A stretch of DNA of 64,000 nucleotides. It comes from Lasiosphaeris hirsuta (taxonomy: Eukaryota; Ascomycota; Sordariomycetes; Sordariales; Lasiosphaeriaceae). Below the pieces are notes generated by a model. It did not search any database. It was not told the origin of the DNA and saw only the letters and a program-made list of their open reading frames with translations. Location: assembly GCA_030549175.1 (NCBI GenBank), contig JAUKUA010000005.1:4928281-4992280 (forward strand). Reading direction: 5' to 3'. Shown in pieces: positions 1-10,545 of the stretch. Made by a program: the position numbers and the translations under genes. The stretch's first letter is position 1. Every line of letters begins with the position of its first letter.

Positions 1-13
1 CTCGTAGAGAGTT

Positions 14-1498
14 CTAGGCATGCGCGTTGAGCTCTTCTTCTACACCGTTGAGTGTGAGACATGGTTTCAGTGCGCTGAGCTGACCTGCTGCCAAACGGAA
101 CCTATTAACCACGGTAGAACATGAAAGATTAGCAATTGTAGCCTAGAGTACTTTCTCAAGATGTAGATAGCAATGTGTAGCTCACATTCCCCGGGCTCCC
201 GCCATCACGGTATCAATCACCCTTTTCTTCAGCTTTGGATCCCAGTTCTTAGTTGTCAAATCTCGCTCAATCTCGTTAGCAACGTAGATTCCCACATCGG
301 TATCGACAGCTAAATTTTGGATCGCGATTGTGTGAGTTGCAAGATCGGACATGGCGACTTTAATGTCGGGCTCCGCGCGGGATGTGATCAAAATGTTGAG
401 ATTACATGGTAAGAAATCTCGGTTAAGAAACTTCTGGAGCAGCGGGCGCCGCTCGTTTTGGCTACCACACTCGGTCTGCCGCGAGCTGGGGCACTCGTGA
501 AGGGCGTCGATGATCAGGTAAGTGAGTTCTGTACGCTCAACCTCAGCCTGAATCACACCACAAAGTTCTTCGATGCTCGGCTCTTCGATACCATTGTTTT
601 TGCTTCTGTATAGCGCCGCAGCCGAGTGAGGAAGGTCGGGGCGGGCAGATGTAAGCTGGTAGATGACGCTTTTGAGAAAATTAGCGGCTTTCTGCTTCTC
701 GCCGTCGCGAAAGTCAAAGTAGTAGTAGACAACCATCCTCGACGTACCCGCGACACGGGCTTGCATGTGTCCAATGATAGTGGAGCTGAGAATTGTTTTG
801 CCAGCGCCTGGCAGGCCGTGAAGCCAAAGTAGGCTGCCGGGTGTGTCTCTCCAACTTGTGAATGGTGCTTCATTGAAAACCCACATGCCCGTCTTGGGCT
901 CGTGCTTGTCGAGGGAGTCATCTTGGTTCTTCTTCGAATCGCTGGTAATGTACCAATTTAGTACCTTTGTTCGTTCGCCGTCTTCTTTTATACGGGCGAG
1001 GCTCTTGGCCTGGATTTCCGTCACTTTGAGGTGGTAAGTCACGAGAGCAAGGCTCAGGCTTGCCTGGTGCTGGTTGATGACTTTTAGGCTCTGCCCGATC
1101 TCAGAAGATACACGTAACCATCGAAGCCTGACCATGAACCCCCTTCTATAGAGAGGCACGAGTTGGTCCTGGGTGTCCCGCAAAAGGGCCTGGCACTCCC
1201 CTAGGATTGGACGACAGGCTTCCAACCCTGGTCGCTCGCCGCTGTCGTCGCCACTTCCTGGGGGTTTGCCTGCGGGGACGCTGAGCGACCGGAGCGCATC
1301 GTTGAACCCATCGGAGCCTTGAGGAAGGTCCTTGATTTTGTTTAACGTGTCGGCCAGGGCTCGGATACCGCTGATGATGGTCGATATGCTTTTTTCCGCG
1401 CTCTTGATCTTGGACAGAATCTGCTCGCAAGTAGAGAGAAGAGTGGTAGAAATCTGAATGACAGCGATTACGCTCGCCGCTACGGAGAGCCCATCCAT
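14..1498 (-). CDS. NACHT-domain NLR-like STAND protein, N-terminal half (runs off the left edge, probably frameshifted)
   Basis: The first 438 codons are open. The N-terminus (MDGLSVAASVIAVIQIS) is the usual start of the fungal Helo-like/NLR N-terminal domain, followed by a helical region to ~residue 200. A NACHT NTPase follows with Walker A GLPGAGKT (~residue 230) and a Walker B-like YLIIDALHEC (~residue 330). The apparent stop after GARGM is a splice site: donor GTGAGC at 185-180, branch-like GCTAAT, acceptor TAG at 104-102 (84-nt intron). The next exon continues FRLAAGQLSALKPCLTLNGV, the segment that normally follows the NACHT domain. A stop at 16-14 follows, but conserved PRTLYE continues in the next frame to the edge, so one extra base near 21-24 breaks the frame. 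The C-terminal repeats would lie outside the window. Fungal NLRs are cytosolic receptors of the heterokaryon-incompatibility/innate-immunity type. The family call is firm; whether the copy works is not. Confidence 0.75.
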
Positions 1499-2656
1499 TA
1501 CCGGATAAGAGCGGAGGGCCTAGGTACCTAAATGTAGTTGCAGGCTGCCAGGCTATGTATCGATCTTTGGAGGCTGTGGTGGGGTAAAAAAGGAATAACA
1601 TGAAGCGTCGTAGTTTAATCGCGGGAATCATGTCGGAGTTGACGTTGGGAGTAACCGAGGGGGCTTGATTCATTGCTGCCTAAGATCAGATGACCTTGGG
1701 AACCGCCGCAGCGAGCGATCTCGAAACATTGATTCGTTCCTTTCTGTAAATGTGGCTGGCGAACTCGGCCACTCATGAATGGTCCGCTCAGCGCGCATCT
1801 TGGCCAAGTCCTGGGCGAGATGGTACCCCTGCTTGACCCAATTGAAGCTGGAGCCGATGCCCTGGAGAACCGATTTGAACCAGCCTATTTTGATAGTGTT
1901 AATACGAGGTGTATTGATGTTAGGGGTGAACCGTTTCAAAGATTTGAACAAGTGATCAAGTGATGGATGTAGACTCAAGTGTGTGATGATGACAAATTTT
2001 ATAAAAATAAAAAAGTACACTGGACACTTTTATACACAAAAACCACAAAAACCACAAAAACCGCAAATAATAAGTTCAATACCTTGAACAAGTGGATGAA
2101 GTTGTGGAAGAATGATGTCTTATAGCGGTGAGCTCGCTGCGATTCATCGCCTTCTACCGTCCCATGGTTCAACCAGCATCACGGTGGTATAGCAGCGGAA
2201 ATCTATGTCTCCCTGGGTTAAATCTTTACCCGACTGCTTGTGCTACGTGTACGGGAAGGAAGTATGGATGAATACTGGTACCTGCATGTACCCATCGGAG
2301 GCCATCAACCTAGATAGGCACAGCCCTTCACATGGCCGACATCATAACATGGAGAAATGTGCTATATCAGTCGCTCCATTCCAGTTCTATCCCGTGGTTG
2401 ACCGCTAGAAAGCGCCCTCAACCGAATTTACACCGTTCACTGCAAGTCTAACTTCCCTCTCTCGGATGTCGTCAATCAAGAGGCGGGACATGGCTTCCAC
2501 AAGGACTCTCACTCCGCCCCTTGACTTTGTAGGTAGGTGGGCAATATGAACTTGAAATTCATTTCGCATCCCAACTGGCACAACTTGGGTGGCAAAGGGA
2601 TGACCACCTGATACAAGGAGATATCATCACAGCTGGTGGCCTCCTATCCGCTTCTA
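1499..2656. other. Intergenic region, no supported gene
   Basis: Short ORFs here (up to 116 codons) lack recognisable motifs and overlap each other on both strands. The only structure I see is a small 9-bp tandem repeat near 2035-2066. The region presumably holds the NLR promoter at its left end. Confidence 0.5.
2035..2066. repeat. 9-bp tandem repeat (AAAAACCAC, ~3 units)
   Basis: About three copies of a CCACAAAAA-type unit are visible, the last one diverged (CCGC). It is a simple low-complexity repeat in non-coding DNA. Confidence 0.7.
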
Positions 2657-3172
2657 TTACTTCGCCCCCTTTTCCTTCTCGATAGCTTCAGCAGCCTCAA
2701 CCACAGCACGATGTGCCTTCTCCTCTTCCGTCTCATCCTTCTCATCCCCTCCCTTCCCACCAGTAAGCGCAATCCACGGCCCATGCAACGCGCCGACGCC
2801 AGCGCCCACCAGCACCCCCGGGATGGACACAACACCACTAACAAGCACGCCCAGCAGGTTCCCAACCCCCATGCCTACGGCAGCCGACGCGCCGACACCC
2901 CCGACGGCGCCTTGGCCCCAGCCGCTGGCCATGGCGCGCGCCTTCTTGCTCTGCCCGTGGGCCTCGACTTCCTTGGCGTACGCCGCCTTCCAGATCCGCT
3001 CGCGCTCGGCCGGGTCGGTGATGCTCGCTGCCAGCGCTTTGAGCGAGTTCGCTTCGTCTTGCAGATGCTTGGCGGCCATGGCGGCCTCGACTGCCTTGTT
3101 GATTTCTTCTGTTGTGGGGGCCGGGGGAGATTGTGGTGGTGATGGGGATTGTGGTGGTGACGTCATTGTCAC
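2657..3172 (-). CDS. Small Ala/Gly-rich hypothetical protein with glycine-zipper-like hydrophobic segment
   Basis: A 171-aa single-exon ORF. Residues 1-20 are Pro/Ser-rich (repeated SPPQSP). Residues 21-80 form a charged, probably helical, segment with an ERERIWKAAYAKEVEAHGQ stretch. Residues ~83-137 are a Gly/Ala/Val-rich hydrophobic block with many G-x3-G spacings, like a glycine zipper. The tail is acidic then basic (KDETEEEKAH..EKEKGAK). The composition and amphipathic layout are protein-like, and overlapping ORFs in other frames have the low-complexity look of shadows. Small fungal proteins of this shape are common and mostly uncharacterised. The hydrophobic block could associate with membranes, but no function is known to me. 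The first ATG is immediately followed by a second (MTM), either of which could serve as start. Confidence 0.6.
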   Translation of the reverse strand: MTMTSPPQSPSPPQSPPAPTTEEINKAVEAAMAAKHLQDEANSLKALAASITDPAERERIWKAAYAKEVEAHGQSKKARAMASGWGQGAVGGVGASAAVGMGVGNLLGVLVSGVVSIPGVLVGAGVGALHGPWIALTGGKGGDEKDETEEEKAHRAVVEAAEAIEKEKGAK

Positions 3173-3539
3173 TTTTGTCTTGGCGGTGGTGGGAGTTGGC
3201 GGTTTGGAGAGGTCTTTGGGTGATAAAGGTGCTGGGTGTATGGACCTGAGGTTTGTGCCAAATAAGGAATCGTAACCCGAGTCTGGCGGTTCTTTTGGGG
3301 AGTGGCAATGTATCAGTCGGGATATCAGGTCTCAATAGATTTACCGAGTCGTCACGGTTGCTTGGTTGATGTGTGGGAAAGGTGGAACTTGGCGGGGTGG
3401 CAGTTGGGAAGGGTTAGTTGCGTGTTACACACCAGTGGAGCACTGTGTTGCCACAATGACGGGCTCTACGCCTTGTTGCGGGCTCGCATTATTCAGTATA
3501 CCTATCACGACACAGGCTTTCATTCAGCCAATCAGAACA

Positions 3540-4616
3540 TTCTTAAAGTCAGCTGTCAAAAACTCGACAATCTTGATTTTCTCGGCTTGTTCGGCCGATG
3601 GATCCCACGCATGGAGAAGTTCGACGGTTCGCGGGTCGCTGTAGATGAACTTCTCGAGCGTGGGACTTGCCAGATCCCGGCTTGCCGCGTATCCAAAAGA
3701 TGCCTAGCCAGTCTAGATCCAGTCTCGGAGGCCAGTGGTGCTGTCTCGATACACCCAACTAAAGGTTCCTTTGAACCTCTCGACGATCCGCTCTTCTCGG
3801 AGGTCGCGCTCCGCTGTGTGAAGCGCCGAGACAACGGCTGTGGTTATTAGTTTTGGGTCTCATAAATATAGACTGGTAGGTACTGTTGGCGGCGACCTAC
3901 CCCTCAAGTCCCAATCGAAGCCTTCCTTCTTGCTGAGAGTTGCAAGAGTGACCGTTGATTGCGCAGAATAATGCCGTCCGAGGTCGTCCTCAGGGGGCGG
4001 CACCGAGTAAGAATCCTGAATTCTCTGTAGCTTGCTAATTATGATGTAAATGGCAGGGTCGCCGGGCTTGAACTTGGCAATTCCGGAGTGGCCCGCATTG
4101 ATCCGTATTGTGGAGTCCCTGCGATTATAGATGGACCCGTTTGTCGCCGAGTCTCTGTCAACCAGAATGGCAGGCGGTCCCGTTCTATAAAAAGCCTCCG
4201 TCTGGTGTTTACCACATCATGGCGATAAGAATTTAGCATCAATCACAATCAGAGAGATCTGCCTAAAAGGAGAGAATACCTACCGCAACTGTTTATGTCG
4301 TCTTGGTCTCATACGCCGAGAACACCATCTTGTTGGACATCAAAGAGGTCTCTGCCAGCTGGTGCTCGAGCTTTCCCAGATAGTTCGATCTCTGCGTTGA
4401 AGCCCACACCAAATTTCATCTGCTTGCTTCTATATTATTGAATGGAGAGACTCAAATGACATTAGACGGCTCGGGACGCCAAAGAAGATAGCCCCCTGAT
4501 ATTTTCTAGAATCACGCTCGACTATGGCCCCCCCGCTGTTGCGGCTTCTAGGAGTGCTTGCTTGGGAACCACCCCCCTAAGCTGTGGGCCATGAAGATGA
4601 GTGGCTCCGTGCTCAT
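3540..4616 (-). pseudogene. Relic of a SERAC1-like alpha/beta-hydrolase + NACHT NLR gene
   Basis: Conserved pieces occur in the right order on the minus strand but in different frames. They are the hydrolase nucleophile elbow TEPLIFMAHSLGG (~4575-4615), LEHQLAETSLMSNKMVFSAY (~4310-4365), PAILVDRDSAT (~4140-4180), AGHSGIAKFKPGDPAIYIII (~4030-4095), RDLREERIVERFKGTFSWVY (~3755-3815) and the NACHT P-loop GIFWIRGKPGSGKS (~3672-3715). Then, one frame over, comes EKFIYSDPRTVELLHAW (~3615-3665) and a last segment to ~3540. At least two frameshifts and in-frame stops break it. The 5' part of the hydrolase domain and everything after the first third of NACHT are missing. One piece of the discontinuity (after YETKTT) may be a real intron (GTAGGT donor) rather than decay. 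The hydrolase/NACHT pairing is a known fungal NLR architecture; this copy looks dead. Confidence 0.7.
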
Positions 4617-4628
4617 GGTGCCTATGTT

Positions 4629-5230
4629 TTAGGCTTGCAGCGTGTGGGTAAGTGTGGAGGATGTGTCCTCGGTCTCGTTATAACCCGCCCACATGCGGCC
4701 GCCAGGCAGCACGAGATCCACCTGGGTGATGTTTACCCTTACACGACGATCCAACAGTAGTCACCCAGCTCTTCAGGCTGGTGCCGCACGACCTGCTACA
4801 CACCTCGTTGGTCCACGTCACATTGTTCAGCGAGCCATGGTACTGCCCGGCCGTCAAAGAGGTGCCGACATGCTCATGGCACGCAACGCTCTGCAGCAGG
4901 GCCGTCTTGCACATCGAAGTCCTGCATAAAGTCGAGCGGGGACACACGGAAGTCGGCACTCCGATCGCACTCCACCAGCAGGCCTCGGCCGACGTAGACG
5001 CCAGTCTGAGGCATGGGGCACTGCGCCCGGCCGTCGGACCCGAGACAGTGAACAGGATGTCCTGGATCTCAATGATACATCCCTCCCTCCTTTCTTCGCT
5101 TTGAATTTTTACTCGTGCTGACAGCAGACATGCAGACGACTCCATGGACATAGCACTGCCTGACAAGTGTAGCATAATCTGAGCCCTCCTTCCCTCCGAC
5201 ATCCGGGGTCGGGCACTCCGAATCGCCACC
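4629..5230 (-). pseudogene. LysM-effector-type protein fragment, frameshifted
   Basis: In one frame the minus strand reads CKTALLQSVACHEHVGTSL, then YHGSLNNVTWTNEVCSRSC and SLKSWVTTVGSSCKG (~4725-4930). This is the cysteine-spaced segment that precedes the LysM repeats in fungal secreted LysM proteins. The family continuation appears one base out of frame as NITQVDLVLPGGRMWAGYNE (~4675-4740), after which a stop occurs at 4631-4629. No LysM domain and no signal peptide are visible. The fragment abuts the hydrolase/NACHT relic directly, so two unrelated relics have been joined. The family resemblance is from memory of the motif pattern and is moderate. Confidence 0.5.
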
Positions 5231-5660
5231 GCAAGTCACTCACCTCTCTCGTTAGACTCCCGGTGGTAACTTAACGGCTGTTGTTATGGTGAATTCAGGC
5301 ATTTCTAAGAAATGTGGTCAAGACAACACAAAGCAAACAAGGAACCACAGCAATAAAAGTTCCGTGTTAAATATAAAATCTACTTCTCAAGGCGGATGAG
5401 AACTCTATAAGTATATCATGGTCTAGGTTAATCTGTGAAACAGAGTCGTGGGGGGGTTGGGGGGTGTAGTGCAGTCCTCCGTTTTGAAGTCGACTCTAGC
5501 TATAACTTGCAAGTCGAAACTAGTCTCGTCAGCCGTAATACACGATGGCCACGGATATCATTGCCGTCATGTTTATAACGGAAGGCGTCACGGTCGCGGG
5601 TGAATGTTGGCCGGGAGAGAACGGCGTGTTCATAGACGTCTGGCAGCAAGCTTGAAATGA
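5231..5660. other. Intergenic, 3' flank of the DUF3433-like gene
   Basis: No ORF with protein-like composition. A G-run (GGGGGGG) near 5450-5464 is the only low-complexity feature. Confidence 0.4.
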
Positions 5661-7808
5661 TTACGGACGGGCCGTCCTAAGTCCGCTCTTATTTGAATCA
5701 TAAATGTGTTTCTCGGTCTGATCATAGGCCCACATGGTCGACTTAAACGCAGCCGAGCTGAGGGCGGCCTCGCGGAACTCGCCCCTGAATCCGGACCCGG
5801 CATTGAGAGTCCCCACTTCTCTGGTCAGGTCTGCGCTGCGCTGCGCGATTCCCGCAATTGAAATCAGCCCCACCGGTTCCTCGAAAAGAGCTGCGGATTC
5901 GTGTCGTACCGAGAGCGTGATCCAGATCAGCAGCAGCGCCGTGAGGCCCAAGACGACCATGACAAAATACGCGACCCCCTGGACCACGACAACGCGGGTT
6001 TCGCTTACGGTGACGAAGCCCAACTGGCTCGTGGGATGTGCCATGGGAACTGACAGCATGGTGGCCGCCATGGCTGTGTAGGCTCTCTCAAGCAGGGCCG
6101 ACATGGACTTGGTGAGAGCGACGGGGTCAAGCGGGGCGTCCGTGTTACTCTGTAGCGCCAGCTCAAAGACGTGGCGTGCAAGCTCGTTGGTCGGCACCTG
6201 GATTGGCAATGTCGGGTCGAACGCGAGAGGGTCGAGGAAGGACGCCTCGATGTAGAGGTGGTCCCCTTGCGTGTACTCGACAGCTCGGGACCAGTCCCCA
6301 GAGAAGCCGTCGATGCTCGTCGGCGGCACGGCGCCGCTGGAGGACAGAGCCACAGTCGCGTTCAGCACGCCCGGGAGCGCCCAGTACCTGGGATTGCACG
6401 ACACCAGGGAGACGTTGGAGACGCTGTGGTCGTCAATCCTGTCGCCGACATATCGGCCGGCAATCAGAGCCACCCTGGACTCGGTGCTCCTCGACTTGCA
6501 GTTGATGGTCTGGAACGTCTTGGCAGCCATGGGCTGGAACTTGGTGAAGAAGGACTCTCGGAGGTCGAAGAGAAGGGTGTAGTCAAAACCGCAGCCCCTG
6601 TCACTGCCCCTGGCGCTGAGATGCACTCCGTTGAGTCCGGGTATGGCCGCTCTCTGGAGCGTCGAGGTGAAATCAACACCCTCGCGTAGCACAACGCAGT
6701 TGGGCTGAAGAAAGTAGGCGGTGCTCTCGACCGAGATGGGAGTCTGGTCGGCCGTTTCCGACGTCGGCAGGTCCCTTGCGAGCTCGAACGCCGAGTATGC
6801 GTTTGTGCCGTTGGTCCACGCCATCGGCGGTGCGCTCATCAGGCTGGTAGCGGCGGCCCAGTCCAACGCCTTCTGCCCCGATGGCACGCCTGGGGCTGGT
6901 TGGTGTATCGCTGAGTAGTTGAGCTCCGACACAGACCTCAATGGCACGGTATACACAGGGCTCGATGTCTGCGTTGTGAATAGGAAGGCGGTCGCCGGCA
7001 CCAGGCCGAACGATGACACGACCGACATGGCCATACACAGGCCTAGGAAGTAATGTCCCATTCTCATCGCTTTAAATGGTACCGTAATCGACCACTCAGC
7101 CCGGTAGTCTAGAAGGACCGTCTTTTCGGGCGCGCCGCCACCCTGCCTCATCAGCTCCACATACGGCTGACGCTCGGCGACGGCGGCGACGACACCCTCC
7201 CAGAGGGTCCGATACAGCGTCATCAGAGAGACTGGGAGGGCTGTGTACAGCCAACCTTGGGCCCAAATTGCCCTCATGAGCTCTGGGTTTTCTGATATAA
7301 AGCCTGGTGGCGCACCGAGTCGGCTGAAGCCGGAATGGACTCGGGAGTACCAGGCCAGGCCGAACACGCTGCCGCAACCACCGAGGCTCAGGAAGAGCAG
7401 GAATAAAAGCCAGTCCAGCCGGAGCTTCCATGATTGCCATTCTTTCCAGACGTATTCCGTCCCATCGCCGGGCTGCAGGGGCTCGAGACTTTCTCGACTC
7501 AAATTCTGATGCGGCGGTGTGTTATTCGGGCCACTTTCCCGGACGTCCTGCCGGGTCGGCGGCTGTTGGGGGATTCCGAGGTCCCCTCCGGAAGAATCCC
7601 CCTCGCTGCGTCGTGTCCCTCGACCCCCAAGAGCGGCGGCGGCGGCGGCCGAGGCGGCCACCGGAACCGAAGTAGGCGCACCAGGCCCTTGCGCGTCGGT
7701 CACCAGAACAGTGGCCAGTCCTGCCGCGGGCACCGGCGGGTGCCCCGAGCCTGATGGTGCCGGGGATGGGTTGCGGACTAATCCGGGGTTCATTTTCACT
7801 GAGAGCAA
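5661..7808 (-). CDS. DUF3433-like fungal plasma-membrane protein
   Basis: A 715-aa single-exon ORF. Residues 1-125 are a disordered Pro/Ala/Ser-rich cytosolic tail. Transmembrane helices lie at ~131-154, ~182-205 and ~250-278. A large, presumably extracytoplasmic, domain of ~330 residues with several N-x-S/T sites and scattered cysteines follows, then TM4 at ~610-633 and a ~80-residue cytosolic C-tail. The block RTLWEGVVAAVAERQPYVEL, followed by the LLDYRAEW..VPFKAMRMGHYF element, is the hallmark I associate with fungal DUF3433 proteins, which usually have one or two such repeats; here there is one. The biochemical role of the family is unknown. The start could be M1 or M6. Upstream DNA on the minus side contains a 17-C run at 8063-8079. 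Confidence 0.75.
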   Translation of the reverse strand: MLSVKMNPGLVRNPSPAPSGSGHPPVPAAGLATVLVTDAQGPGAPTSVPVAASAAAAAALGGRGTRRSEGDSSGGDLGIPQQPPTRQDVRESGPNNTPPHQNLSRESLEPLQPGDGTEYVWKEWQSWKLRLDWLLFLLFLSLGGCGSVFGLAWYSRVHSGFSRLGAPPGFISENPELMRAIWAQGWLYTALPVSLMTLYRTLWEGVVAAVAERQPYVELMRQGGGAPEKTVLLDYRAEWSITVPFKAMRMGHYFLGLCMAMSVVSSFGLVPATAFLFTTQTSSPVYTVPLRSVSELNYSAIHQPAPGVPSGQKALDWAAATSLMSAPPMAWTNGTNAYSAFELARDLPTSETADQTPISVESTAYFLQPNCVVLREGVDFTSTLQRAAIPGLNGVHLSARGSDRGCGFDYTLLFDLRESFFTKFQPMAAKTFQTINCKSRSTESRVALIAGRYVGDRIDDHSVSNVSLVSCNPRYWALPGVLNATVALSSSGAVPPTSIDGFSGDWSRAVEYTQGDHLYIEASFLDPLAFDPTLPIQVPTNELARHVFELALQSNTDAPLDPVALTKSMSALLERAYTAMAATMLSVPMAHPTSQLGFVTVSETRVVVVQGVAYFVMVVLGLTALLLIWITLSVRHESAALFEEPVGLISIAGIAQRSADLTREVGTLNAGSGFRGEFREAALSSAAFKSTMWAYDQTEKHIYDSNKSGLRTARP

Positions 7809-8062
7809 AAGAAGAAGATTGTAGAGGTAATTCGGAAGGAATCCAATTCAGAAAGTCAGATCAGAAAGTCAGGCCAAGAGGGGGCAAACGACTAAAGGCA
7901 AGACGACCCGGGAATCCCGCTGAATTATATGACAGCTCGCCAAGCTTTGTTTCTCATATGATTGGTTGCTTGATCGATATCCCTGGCTCTAAGGCGGACA
8001 TTTCCGCCAGAGCCTGGCAGAAGCAAAGTTTTGTGCGACCAAGGCGTTCGCCCTCGCCGCCA

Positions 8063-8079
8063 CCCCCCCCCCCCCCCCC
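8063..8079 (+). repeat. Homopolymer C tract (17 bp)
   Basis: An uninterrupted run of C in the presumed 5' leader of the secreted-protein gene that starts at 8163. Its length is likely to vary between isolates or be error-prone in sequencing. Confidence 0.85.
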
Positions 8080-8162
8080 AAAATCACCCTCTTTACCAGG
8101 AAATCCCCAGCGCCGGGTCTCTTGGTTTTTTCCTTCTTTCCAAACTTCCAGCCCCATTATTC

Positions 8163-9111
8163 ATGGTCAAAATGCTCGCATCTCTCCCTATTGCCATCGT
8201 CGCCGCGCTGCTCGGACACTCTAACTTCGAAGGAGATGGAGTGCCTCCAGCTTCAGCATGTCTCCCGGGCTCAGGCCTAACCGAACTATCAGGCTGCGCA
8301 GCCATGGTGGGCATCACCAGCCGCTGCCAGGCTATGGAAACGCTCGAGGATCGGCTCGACTGCGCCTGTGTCCAGGACCTTCTAGACGCCTACCAAGGGT
8401 ACCTCCCTCTCTCTGTCTCTCTCTCACACACACAAAAATAAAGACTAACACGTGGACTGGCTCAAACCAACAGCTGCAAATCCGACATCTACAAGTGCCT
8501 CCAAATGAACTTTGCCGACGTCCTGATCGACCAGAACATCAACGACTGGCACGAGATCTGCGATCCACGTCTAACGTCCACGACCATCACAGCCCCCCCG
8601 GAACCTACGCTGACATCCACGTACAACGTCGAAGAATGCTACCGGCTGGCAGGGAGTTGCTACAGGGCTGACTATGAAACGAACCTCTGCATGCGGAGTT
8701 GGCTGCCTTCGTCGAGCGTGTCGTTTATTAGCTGCGCATGCCAGCCGCCAATCTACTCGCTCATGAGCGAGTGTCAATTCAACGGAAACATCAGCTGCAA
8801 GCTCGAGCCGGCGTATGAGTCCAACATTCTGGGGCACAGGGAATGCTCCTACTTCTGGACGGGATCGGTAAGCTCTCCCCCCCCTCCTCGCGCCTGTTGG
8901 TCTTGGCTGACCCGACAACCTTTTTGCGACGCAGGAAACACTGCCGCCCGTTGACATGACCTCTTTTCTGTCCATCACCGACACCGGAATGAAAGCGGCC
9001 GCCACCGGAGAGGCCCTGCGCGGTGTGAAGGCCGGGTTCGCCTTTGCCCAAAAGACGCGGACCGCCGCTGTCCAGACTGGTCGTCCGGGCCTCGCACCGG
9101 ACGATCTCTGA
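8163..9111 (+). CDS. Secreted cysteine-rich protein, 3 exons, 268 aa
   Basis: The ATG at 8163 opens a signal peptide (MVKMLASLPIAIVAALLGHS). Exons are 8163-8398, 8474-8867 and 8935-9111. Intron 1 (75 nt) has donor GTACCT, branch CTAAC and acceptor CAG. Intron 2 (67 nt) has donor GTAAGC, branch CTGAC and acceptor CAG. The joined frame is open to TGA at 9109-9111. The mature protein has about 17 cysteines in two similar modules: C..GC..C......DCACVQDLLDAYQGC..C, then ECYRLAGSCYRADYETNLC followed by SCACQPPIYSLMSEC. There is no catalytic motif. The layout fits a conserved fungal extracellular cysteine-rich protein, possibly an effector-like or wall-associated protein. The ATG at 8172 is an alternative start that keeps the signal peptide. 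Confidence 0.75.
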
Positions 9112-10181
9112 AGAAGCGCTACGAAGGAGGGAGGGTCCGCAACAGACTCTGGTAGCCTGAGAACCGGTGGGGAGCTGTCTACGATGATACAGATCTTTGA
9201 ACCATGTGCAGCACATGGTCGAAGGGAGGTAAAGCTATCGATCGACGTGAGGATTTGGTGCTCTGGGGCCTCGGCAGACCTCAGCTCAATCAGCAGAGTA
9301 AAGGAAACGATGCAGGTGATTCACTGTGCAAGCATCTTGACGGCCAGTCGTGTAATATAGAGGACACCCTCTCTAAGTCTCCAGGTTCGAGACCACTCGT
9401 CGTGTCATATAGTTTCAAGAGCAACAGAACTAATAACGCCCCTGCGCTCCCTCCCCATGCTTCCTCGGGCTCTTTACATGTGAAATGAGGGAAGTTTTCG
9501 TCAGGCGGCTCTGGAGCCTTGCTTCGTCGGACAACCCCCACAGACGCCCCGGCGGTGGCAGGAAAGCGCAAACGTAGGCCGCTAGTAGAGGCACCCTGCA
9601 AGCACCGAGGAAGTAGCCTGACGCGGAGGTCTCCCGCAGCAGCCGGAGCCTGACACCTGCAAGTATTATTTGACGAGGATCCCACATACCATTCCGAAAT
9701 AATCTCGAATCAAGCCATCGATGGACGAGTTGGGAGTGCCTTGGTTAGGCATCCATCCAGGAATGAGACATGGCTTGTACGGGTACTCTTGTGGTCCGAG
9801 GCGTCAGCCGGTGGCTTGCGGTCAAAGGCTGTTCTGCCTGAAAGTGGGCTAGCTTGTGAGTTACCCTCGTCGGTCCCTGCTCAACCACGTAATCCCTTCC
9901 ACTCTGCTTAGGATGGGCGCTACTTAGGGCCAAGCAAGGAAGGCAAGCGGTTAACAAAAAATGCAGACTCATTACCTACTAGTATTCACTTAAAAGGCTT
10001 GATTATATACAAACATAGGTACATCTATATACCGCCATTCAATCCCCTAGCTATACAACTATTGCCCTCTAATCTAGTCTATAGTAACGCGGATATAAGA
10101 TATTTTAAAGGTATAAATTAACGATATGAATAGTTAGATATATTAAGACTATGTAAATAGTTATAATTAACTATATCCCGT
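9112..10181. other. Intergenic, no supported gene; turns AT-rich after ~9990
   Basis: Overlapping small ORFs on both strands show no recognisable motif and no convincing intron structure. From ~9990 the base composition becomes AT-rich up to the transposon boundary at 10,190. Confidence 0.4.
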
Positions 10182-10189
10182 TAATTTAA

Positions 10190-10249
10190 GGGATATGATG
10201 GGCGCGCACTATCCAATTGATGCGGGCGCACTATCCAGGCGCACTTGGT
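10190..10249 (+). repeat. Left terminal inverted repeat
   Basis: A 60-bp arm, inverted copy at 11396-11455, with four mismatches. The outer part reads GGGATATGATGGGCGCGC. Confidence 0.9.
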
Positions 10250-10420
10250 CAATTCTGCCGGTCACGTTTCCTAGATATACCCCCATGGCATTCTAGCCAT
10301 CAAAATCGCCATACAAATAGTGCCAAATCCGATGCACCAATTGACACTGCAAAATGTAAAATAACAACACCATCAACATCACAAGGCCCTGTATGCCGCG
10401 CAATTGAATTGAAAGGCCCT

Positions 10421-10516
10421 GGGCCCTGAAAATGCCAAATCCGCAGTCTTTGAAGTGCCACACGATATAACTACATAAGCTCTGGGCCCTGGAAACGCCG
10501 AATATGCAGTCTTTGA
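10421..10516. repeat. Two imperfect direct repeats inside the TIR element
   Basis: A ~33-bp unit beginning GGGCCCTG and ending GCAGTCTTTGA occurs at 10421-10453 and 10484-10516. It lies between the left TIR and the end of the ORF. Subterminal repeats of this type are often transposase-binding sites in hAT elements; that role is inference. Confidence 0.7.
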
Positions 10517-10545
10517 CGATAAACAACACTATCCTGGGCCCAGGA

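Noticed and set aside
1670..2020. 116-codon minus-strand ORF in the first intergenic region
   Set aside because: Composition is not convincing, no recognisable domain, and no supporting intron or neighbour context.
9375..9400. GGTTCGAGACC, resembling a tRNA T-arm
   Set aside because: No matching acceptor, D-arm or anticodon arm around it, and the T-stem does not pair properly.
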